A stretch of DNA of 33,738 nucleotides, from positions 69,761-103,498 of the forward strand of contig JAPKZJ010000011.1 of assembly GCA_026393855.1 (NCBI GenBank), given 5' to 3'. A program made the position numbers and the translations under genes. The notes beneath the pieces were generated by a model that did no database searches, was not told the DNA's origin, and worked only from the letters and a program-made list of their open reading frames with translations. Positions 7,104 to 14,400 of this stretch are shown here, in pieces (position 1 is the first letter of the stretch; each line of letters begins with the position of its first letter). The stretch comes from Candidatus Aminicenantes bacterium (lineage in GTDB: Bacteria > Acidobacteriota > Aminicenantia > Aminicenantales > UBA4085).

Positions 7104-8168
7104 ATGTCTGCTTATCCCTTTCTCGGTGTCTTTCTGCACGGGGTCGGCGGCCTGGCCGCCGGAAGCTTCTACCTGCCATACAAGCGCGTCCGCGGCTGGG
7201 CCTGGGAGCGCTACTGGATCACCGGCGGCGTCTTCAGCTGGATCGTCGCGCCGTGGATCGCCGCCTTCCTGACCTCGCCCCGGCTCCTCGAGATCCTGCG
7301 CGGCGCCCCCGCCCGCAGCCTCTTTTGGACTTATATTCTGGGCCTGCTCTGGGGTGTCGGCGGGCTGACTTTCGGCCTGTCGATGCGCTACCTGGGCCTC
7401 AGCCTCGGCATGGCCCTGGCCCTCGGCTTCTGCGCCGTCTTCGGCACCATCGTCCCGCCCGTCTTCCAGGGCCAATTCGGCAGCCTGGCCTCGTCCCTGT
7501 CCGGGCAGATCACCCTGGCCGGCGTCTTCGTCTGCCTGGCCGGCATCGCCGTCTGCGGCCGGGCCGGGGCGCGGCGCGAGAAAGAGGTTCCGACCGCGGA
7601 CCGCAAAGCGGCTTCGCCCGAGCTCAATTTTGCCAAAGGGATCTGGGTGGCGGTCTTCTCGGGCGTCATGAGCTCGTGCATGGCCTTCGCCTTGGCCGCC
7701 GGCAAGCCTATCGCCGAGCGGGCCCTGAGCCTGGGGACGCCGAGCCTGTTCCAGAATTTCCCGGTCCTGATCGTGGCCCTGGCCGGCGGGTTTACCACCA
7801 ACGCGATCTGGTGCGGATACCTGATCCGGCGCAACCGGGCCAAGAACGCCGCCGCCGCGGCGGCCGGGCCGAAGGCGCCGTTCTGGCCCAATCTGATCTT
7901 CTCGGCTCTGGCCGGCGTCACCTGGTATATGCAGTTCTTCTTCTACGGCATGGGCACGACCCGGATGGGCCGCTACGACTTTTCGAGCTGGACCATTCAC
8001 ATGGCCTTCATCATCCTCTTCAGCAACCTCTGGGGGATTTTGCTGCGCGAATGGAAAGGCTCCCGGCGGCGGACGATGTGGCTTGTGGCGGCCGGACTGC
8101 TCGTCCTGGTGGCCTCAACCGTGGTCGTCGGGGCCGGCAACTACCTGGCCGCGGTGAAGGGCCGATGA
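7104..8168 (+). CDS. L-rhamnose/proton symporter (RhaT)-family transporter
   Basis: A 354-aa inner membrane protein with about ten hydrophobic helices. The N terminus (FLGVFLHGVGGLAAGSFYLPYKRVRGWAWERYW) is close to the RhaT signature, as are WGVGGLTFGLSMRYLGLSLGMALALG and the C-terminal FYGMGTTRMGRYDFSSW. RhaT imports L-rhamnose (and L-lyxose) with a proton; related proteins in other lineages may carry other deoxy- or methyl-sugars, and no rhamnose catabolic gene is in the window, so the substrate is open. The frame is open upstream of 7104, but the start is placed where the family begins. The stop TGA overlaps the ATG of the next gene (ATGA), so the two are made together. Confidence 0.88.
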   Translation: MSAYPFLGVFLHGVGGLAAGSFYLPYKRVRGWAWERYWITGGVFSWIVAPWIAAFLTSPRLLEILRGAPARSLFWTYILGLLWGVGGLTFGLSMRYLGLSLGMALALGFCAVFGTIVPPVFQGQFGSLASSLSGQITLAGVFVCLAGIAVCGRAGARREKEVPTADRKAASPELNFAKGIWVAVFSGVMSSCMAFALAAGKPIAERALSLGTPSLFQNFPVLIVALAGGFTTNAIWCGYLIRRNRAKNAAAAAAGPKAPFWPNLIFSALAGVTWYMQFFFYGMGTTRMGRYDFSSWTIHMAFIILFSNLWGILLREWKGSRRRTMWLVAAGLLVLVASTVVVGAGNYLAAVKGR

Positions 8169-9331
8169 CCTCCCGCGAGCGGGTCTTGGCGGCGCTCGAC
8201 CATCGCGTCCCTGACCGCGTCCCGATCGACCTGGGCGGGAACCAGACCGGCATTCACCGCGTCGCTTACGAAAACCTGATCGCCCGGCTGGGCTGGAGCG
8301 AGCCGATCGAGATCATGGATCTGGTCCAGCAATTGGCCCGGCCCTCGGAAGCCGTGCTGCGAAGGCTGGGAGTCGACACGCGGTACGTCGCCGCCGGCGC
8401 GCCCGCCGGTTTCAAGGGCGGCGTCGTGCGCCGCGAGCGGGATGGCCGGTTGTGGGAGGACTTCCAGGACGAATTCGGCGTCGTCTGGTCCAGGCCCGAG
8501 GACGCCCCGAACTACTTCGACATCAGCCATTCCCCGCTCGCGGGGCTGTCGCTCGACGAGATCAGGCAATACCCGTTCCCCAACGGCGGCGACCCCAGCC
8601 GCTTTGCCGGCTTGCGCGAAAGGGCCTTGACGCTGCATCGCGAGACGCCCTACGCCGTCATCTCGGGCATCTCGGGTGTGGTCTATGAGATCTGCTGGTA
8701 CATGCGCGGCCTGGAAAATCTCTTCATCGACATGATGGAGCAGCCCGAAATCCTCGAGACGCTTCTCGACCGCACGCTCCGCTACTGGCTGGATTGGTTT
8801 CGTGGCTTCCTGGACGAAGCCGGCGACGTCGTCGACGTCATCATGATCGGCGACGACCTGACGGGGCAGGATGGCCCGCTCTTTCCGCCTCGCATCTACC
8901 GGTCGATCGTTCAACCCCGGCAGAAAGCGCTCGTTTCTTACATCAAGTCCCGCACCCGGGCGAAAATCTGGTACCACTCCTGCGGCTCGATCCTGCCTTA
9001 CATCCCGGACCTGCTCGACAACGGGATCGACGCCCTGAACCCGGTCCAGGTCGCGGCCCGCGGCATGGACCCGGCCTCTCTCAAGGCCCGCTTCGGCGAC
9101 AGGCTGGTTTTCTGGGGAGGCGGGATCGACACGCAGAAAATCCTGCCGCGGGGAACGCCGGCCGAGGTGAGGGAGGAAGTCCGCCGCAACATCCGGGCCT
9201 TCAGCCCCGGCGGCGGTTATGTCTTCGCCAACGTCCACAACATCCAGGCCGACGTCCCGCCCGACAACGTCCTGGCCCTCTTCGACGCGGCCCGGGATTT
9301 CGGCATCTACGGCCCGAACGCTGCGGGCTGA
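8165..9331 (+). CDS. Uroporphyrinogen decarboxylase (URO-D/MtaA)-superfamily protein
   Basis: A 388-aa cytoplasmic protein starting at the ATG overlapping the transporter stop. It has the URO-D barrel pattern: RERVLAALDHRVPDRVPID at the N terminus, MIGDDLTGQDGPLFPP in the middle and, at residues 271-273, His-Ser-Cys in WYHSCGSILPYIPDLLDNGIDALNP. That H-X-C is the zinc motif of methylcobamide:CoM methyltransferases such as MtaA, where zinc activates a thiol; true heme-pathway HemE lacks it. GGGIDTQ and VHNIQADVPPDNVLALFDA complete the family pattern. It is therefore more likely a methyl-transfer or unknown enzyme than a heme enzyme. Coupling to a sugar transporter suggests work on a carbohydrate-derived or methylated substrate, which is inference. 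Confidence 0.85.
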   Translation: MTSRERVLAALDHRVPDRVPIDLGGNQTGIHRVAYENLIARLGWSEPIEIMDLVQQLARPSEAVLRRLGVDTRYVAAGAPAGFKGGVVRRERDGRLWEDFQDEFGVVWSRPEDAPNYFDISHSPLAGLSLDEIRQYPFPNGGDPSRFAGLRERALTLHRETPYAVISGISGVVYEICWYMRGLENLFIDMMEQPEILETLLDRTLRYWLDWFRGFLDEAGDVVDVIMIGDDLTGQDGPLFPPRIYRSIVQPRQKALVSYIKSRTRAKIWYHSCGSILPYIPDLLDNGIDALNPVQVAARGMDPASLKARFGDRLVFWGGGIDTQKILPRGTPAEVREEVRRNIRAFSPGGGYVFANVHNIQADVPPDNVLALFDAARDFGIYGPNAAG

Positions 9332-9384
9332 ATTCGGCTCTCGACCCGACCGGGAAAGAAGAACCCGGCCCGAATAAACGGCTT

Positions 9385-11391
9385 TTACCTTTGGATAGAC
9401 ACGGCCGGCGATGCGGGCCCGTATACCCCGCTCCGGGTCCGATAAGCGATTCTGTATTCGGCTTTGCCGTGCGCCGGCGGGTCGGCGTCCACGACTTCAC
9501 CGCCCCGCGAGACCGCGGACAGGATCACCCAATCCTTCTCGGCCGCGAGCTTCCTCTCCAAGACCGCTTCCAGGCCTTGCGGCGCCGGTGCGAACAGGAT
9601 CCTGACGAACGGGCTCGGTTTGAGGATGAGATCGGCCCTGGGCGCGGCCGGGGCCGGAATAGGCGGCGGCCCGATCCGGACCCAGACGGCAGCCGACGGA
9701 TCGCTGCGATTGCCGTTGGGGCCGATGGCCACGACCCGGTACCAGTATTCCGCCCCGGGCTCGACAAACGGATCGGTGGAATCCCGGGCCGCGGCGGGGA
9801 GGGGACGGCCCAGGACAACCCCAATTTCGCGCGGATCGCCGCTGCGCAGGACGACAAATTGGGCCGACCTGGACTCGGGTTGGCCCGGCCGGAACCGGAC
9901 GACGGCCTTGCCGCCGCCGCCGTCGCCCGAAAGGATTTCGGGCGCGGGCGGCAGGGAGCGATCGGGGACCACGACTTCAACCGTTGCGCTCGGCGGACTC
10001 TCCTGGTTGTCCAGGGCGATGGCCCGTACTCGGTAGCTCCACGTCGCCGGGCCTTCCGAGCCGCCGTAGTCGTCGTAGATCGTTTCGGCGGCGATATGGT
10101 CGTTCAAGCGCACCCAGTCTCCATTTTTGTCTTTCCGCTCGACGAGGTAACCAGCCAGGATAGAGCCGGACGTCCCTTTCCAATTCAAGCGGATTCGGGT
10201 CCGCTCGAGCTCCGCCGTCAGACCCGCGGGGCGGGCCGGAGGGCTCGCGCTTTTTGGGGACGCGGAAACGACCATGGATCGCGGGCCCTCCCGGTGATTC
10301 GCTCCGAGAACCTGGATTTGATAGAAATAGCTCAGGCCGCCCTTGACGTCGGCGTCCTCGTAGCGCGTGTTTCCGGCAGACAGACCGTCCGGCAAAAGGG
10401 AAGTAAAGGGCCCCGCGGGCGTCAGCCCGCGCCAAACCAAGATCTTTCCCGGCCGCGCCTGGGCCGGAGCCTTCCATTCCAGGACATTGCGGCCTTGTCC
10501 GCCGGTCGCCTTGAAATCGACGGGAGGCTCCAGGGCGGCGTGATCGTAATGGTAGACCGAAATCTCGGCCGGACCGCTTCTCCGGCCGAAGGCGTCGGCC
10601 CCGAAGATCCGGTACTCGACCAGCTTCTCCAGGGGCGCCTCCGCGTCGACAAGAACCGGCGCTTCCGGGTTCAGGTTGGCCGCCAGCAGAAGCGGCTTGG
10701 CTTGGATCGCGACGAAGGGGTCGTTTTCGGTTTTCCTCTCGACAAAATAGGCGTAGGTGACCTGGGCGGTGGGGTCCGCGGACCTGGTCCAGAAGAGGCG
10801 GACGCCTTCGGCAGCGGACAAGGCTCTCGCCGCCGCGGGAGCGGGCGGGGGGAGGGTGGGAACGGATGCGTCCACGGCCGGGCTTTGATAAGAGAGGCCG
10901 GTGGGCCTGCCGTCGATGGTTAAGCTGACGACCCGGTAGGACTTTTGCCCGGCCGGGATCTTGTCCAGGGTGGCCGAGAATCCTGCGGCCCGAGCGAAAA
11001 CGGGGTCGGTGACGATGTCGCCTAAGAGGACGAAATAGAATGACTCCCGTTCCTGATCGGACGAAAAAGACGGCAGCCCTTTGGCCAGGGTCTTGAGCAA
11101 GGCGGCCTTTTCCGGCGAAAAAGATGCCGCTGACGGAATATCGCCGGCCCTGACGCGCTTCAGCTCCCGGCCGGACTGGTCAAGGATCTGCCAGCCTCCG
11201 GCCGTCCAGCCGGCCCGGGGGACAGGCCAGAGGAGACGCACGACGCCGCCGCCGTCCGAAACCGCCAGACAGGCGTCGGCTCGGGCGGGGCCCGGTGCCT
11301 GGCCTCCGACGGAGGCGATGAGAAGACCGCCGACAAGGAAGCCAAGGGCGAGGAGAACGATAAGAGCCGGGAGAGGATGGTGTTTTTTCAT
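9385..11391 (-). CDS. Secreted fibronectin type III repeat protein
   Basis: A 668-aa exported protein and last gene of the barrel-PKD-FN3 operon. Residues 1-35 are a signal sequence (KK then a long hydrophobic stretch). A roughly 140-residue N-terminal region of unknown fold follows, then about five fibronectin type III-like beta-sandwich domains, starting near residues 180, 288, 393, 492 and 588. Each has the landmark W in strand B and a YxY motif in strand F (for example NVLEWKAPAQARPGKI, SYFYQIQVLGAN, WSYRVRAIALDNQ, YWYRVVAIGPNG). Such domains are typical spacers or adhesion modules on cell surfaces. No catalytic motif is seen. GAGGAG, overlapping the stop of the PKD gene, lies 7 nt before the ATG, so translation is coupled to the gene upstream. 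Confidence 0.8.
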   Translation of the reverse strand: MKKHHPLPALIVLLALGFLVGGLLIASVGGQAPGPARADACLAVSDGGGVVRLLWPVPRAGWTAGGWQILDQSGRELKRVRAGDIPSAASFSPEKAALLKTLAKGLPSFSSDQERESFYFVLLGDIVTDPVFARAAGFSATLDKIPAGQKSYRVVSLTIDGRPTGLSYQSPAVDASVPTLPPPAPAAARALSAAEGVRLFWTRSADPTAQVTYAYFVERKTENDPFVAIQAKPLLLAANLNPEAPVLVDAEAPLEKLVEYRIFGADAFGRRSGPAEISVYHYDHAALEPPVDFKATGGQGRNVLEWKAPAQARPGKILVWRGLTPAGPFTSLLPDGLSAGNTRYEDADVKGGLSYFYQIQVLGANHREGPRSMVVSASPKSASPPARPAGLTAELERTRIRLNWKGTSGSILAGYLVERKDKNGDWVRLNDHIAAETIYDDYGGSEGPATWSYRVRAIALDNQESPPSATVEVVVPDRSLPPAPEILSGDGGGGKAVVRFRPGQPESRSAQFVVLRSGDPREIGVVLGRPLPAAARDSTDPFVEPGAEYWYRVVAIGPNGNRSDPSAAVWVRIGPPPIPAPAAPRADLILKPSPFVRILFAPAPQGLEAVLERKLAAEKDWVILSAVSRGGEVVDADPPAHGKAEYRIAYRTRSGVYGPASPAVSIQR

Positions 11392-11402
11392 GAAGAATCT
11401 CC

Positions 11403-14400
11403 TCAGAGAGCCAGCCCCACTTCAAGATCGGCCGTTCCCAGGATGCCGAAATCGAGATGCGCCACAGCTTTCATGAACGTCGGATTGGGAACATGGGCGG
11501 AGATCGTCGCCGAAACCTCGAAGCCTTCGCAGATGCCGAAGGCGCATCCCCCCGCACGGACGCCCTGCGACCACGATCCTTCCATGAAGAATGGATCGAT
11601 GCCGATGGCCAGGCCGATATCCATCCAGGACCTGACGTAGCCGTTGAGGAGGCTGGGGCCGACGTTCAACTCGAACTTCTGGGAGCCGCCCATGCGGAGC
11701 CCCTTGCTGTCGAGCTCCAGATAGGAGTCCGCGCCCCCGATCTTGAAGATCGTGGCCTTGATCCGGGGGCCCGCCTTGCGGCCGGCGTAGACGTACCAGC
11801 CTCCCGGGCCGAAGTAGGCTGCGATGGCCGGCTTTGCTTCGGTCCCAAGGTCGAAATTGATCAGCCCGCCGAAAAGGTCCAGCCCGCCCCAGACCTTGGC
11901 GTTGACGGCCTTGTTGTAATAATTGATGTATCCGCCGAAATTGCCCATCTGCATGAGCTGGGCATTCTGGAAACCCATTTCGGCCGAGCCGGCGGTGCTG
12001 AGGATCATGTACCCATCGGCCATGATCGTAAACCGGTCCGTCGTCCCGATTGTCATGACGGCCGCGAAAGCGGCCGTTCCGGCCATGTCGGGAATCGCTT
12101 CGGCCAGGCCGCCGTGCCGGAAGACCTCGGCCGGGAAGTTGTAGGCGAACCCCCCTCCGATGCCGAAAATGGCCAACGGCACCGGGCTTAAGGGAAGGAC
12201 CAGATTGTCATACTTGGCGAAGAGCAGGAAAAAGCTCTTGCCGTTCTGATAGCCGAGGACGAAGGCTCCTTTGACGCTTTCGCAACCGAACATGGCCAGG
12301 TCGATCTCGCCGCCGAAACGCATGTTTTTCCCGGCTTTACCGGCCAGAGCCGCCGCGGCGAACGGGCCGGCGGATCCGGCGGAGCCATCCTCCGCCGGGT
12401 CGGCAGCGTTCGGATCATAATTATAGGATGGCGATATGGCGCTATCGATCTCCTGGCTTCCCAGCGGAAAGACGACCTGGCTCGAGAACGGAGAGTTCCA
12501 GGGCCCTTGGACGGCATGGTCCGCGCCTCCCGAGGAATAGATCCGGTAGTGGATGAGGACGGCGGTCGCCGGAATGTAGCTCGAATCGGGCGAGATCGAG
12601 ATTTCGGTTTCGATGCCGAAGGCCAAACGGTCGGCGCCGCTCGCTGCCGCATCGACTTGGACGCCCTTCAAGGCGGCTGTTGCTCCGCCGAAGACCGCGT
12701 TCCCGGATAGGCCGACATGGGTGCCCCAGGTCGGCCCGTCAAAATAGGTCCGGCCGTCCGTTCCGAAGTTGAGCCCGTTGAGGTGGAAGGCGGCGAACGG
12801 CTTGCCCTCGGCTTCGGTTGCGACCGCGGCATGCCCTCGGGCTCGCCAGCCGCGGGAATCCCTGCCCCAGACCAGGCCGTCCACGGTCATGGTGATGCGG
12901 CCTTTGTCTGCATATTGGATGGTAACGGGATCGGCCGTCAGGCCCGACCAATTCGTTCCGTACCCCTCCGCGTCGCTGATCAGCTGGAGAACGGCATCGC
13001 CTTTCAGGATCGCCTCGATCCAGGGCACGTGGATGGCGCAGAGGAAATACGTCCCTTCGGGCTTGTCTGCGGCGACTTTAAAGTCCAAGTGGTTGAAGGA
13101 AACCGAGGCCTGATCGACTTTGGCCGAGAAGCTCCCGCTTCGGACTGAACCGTATAGCCCTCCGTCCTTGATCCGCCAGGGTTCGAGATTGGTCATGGCC
13201 GGCGACTGCGTCCCGGCCAACCCGAAGGTGGCCGGGGTGACCACCGCCTGATCGAGGTAGACGCCGAGCCAGTCGGGCCCGGCGGCTTCGCCGGACGCGT
13301 TCGACGGCGCGGCTTGGCGGCTGAAGTCCACGGTTACGGCCGGGGCTTCGATTCGGAAGCCGGTCAGGCCGATGGCCGACTGGCTGAGAGACAGCCCCGC
13401 AGCCATCCAATCGCCCTCGGTATTCAAGGAGCCGGCGGCCGATTTCCAGGCCGGCGGCTGCCCGGCATTGCCTGCGGCCGAAGCCAGGAAGGATCCATGC
13501 ACGCCCTTCAGCTCCAGGTCGAAGACTGCCGTCAGGGGGGTCAAGGCCGGGCCGTCAACCTGCCCTTGGAACCGCTTGAGAAGCCCGCTGATGTTGGCCG
13601 GGAAGGCGAGCGTCCCGCCGTTCACGGGAGTCGCGTCCAGGGTCCCATGCAACAGGCGGCCGCTCGATTCTTCGATCGTCCACCCGGCGAAGGCTGTTCC
13701 GGGCGCGAAGGCTTTCTCGACGGCGGCGCCCGCCGTTCGGATATTATAGATCAGGGTTCCCTTGCCGCTGTAAACCTCGCCCTGGAGCTGAATGCTGCTG
13801 CCCAGGTCGGAGATGGTGAATTCGCCCCCGCTGGTCGGAAAGAGGATCCGGCAGAACTTGACGTCCCGGACTTCGTTGACGATGTAGCCTTTTGTTTCGG
13901 ACGTCAGGCGGGTGCCGGGCCCGAGGGCGGAATCCCCGGCCCAGGGGCCGTTCGGGGATGAGGGGGCATCGTAGTTCTTCAGGGCATCGTTGAGGTAGAC
14001 GACGGCCGGCCTTCCCTTGGTCTCGGGGTTCGGCGAAAGGAGCCCGATCTGGGGGACGGCCAGGCCGGCTTTTTCTTCCAGGGCCAGCTTGGCCGCGAAG
14101 GGATCGTATCCCTGGCCTCCGACGGCGGCAGCGGCTTCGCCGGCCGCCGGACCCGAACCGTCCTTCTTTAGCGGCGGCCCGGTTTTTTCAGTCAGGATCG
14201 CCAGCAGGTTCGCGGCGGCCTGGTTGACGCTTCCGCCCAATCCGGCCATGCCGTATTGGGGGGTGAATTCGGCCCGCGCTTGGACGTTGTGTTTGCCCAG
14301 GACGGCCACCGAAAACGGCTGGGACGTGAATACGAAATCATCCACCTCGGCGTCGGCGCAGCCGGTCTTGGCGGCCGGACCGAGATTGGCGCGTTCCTTC

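Noticed and set aside
9350-9368. CCGGG-N9-CCCGG between the convergent URO-D and FN3 genes as a terminator
   Set aside because: A 5-bp stem with a 9-nt loop and no T-run is too weak to support.
8794-10923. A 709-codon plus-strand open frame
   Set aside because: It runs over the ends of the URO-D and FN3 genes, is rich in Arg/Gly/Pro, and matches no family; it is a GC-rich shadow frame.
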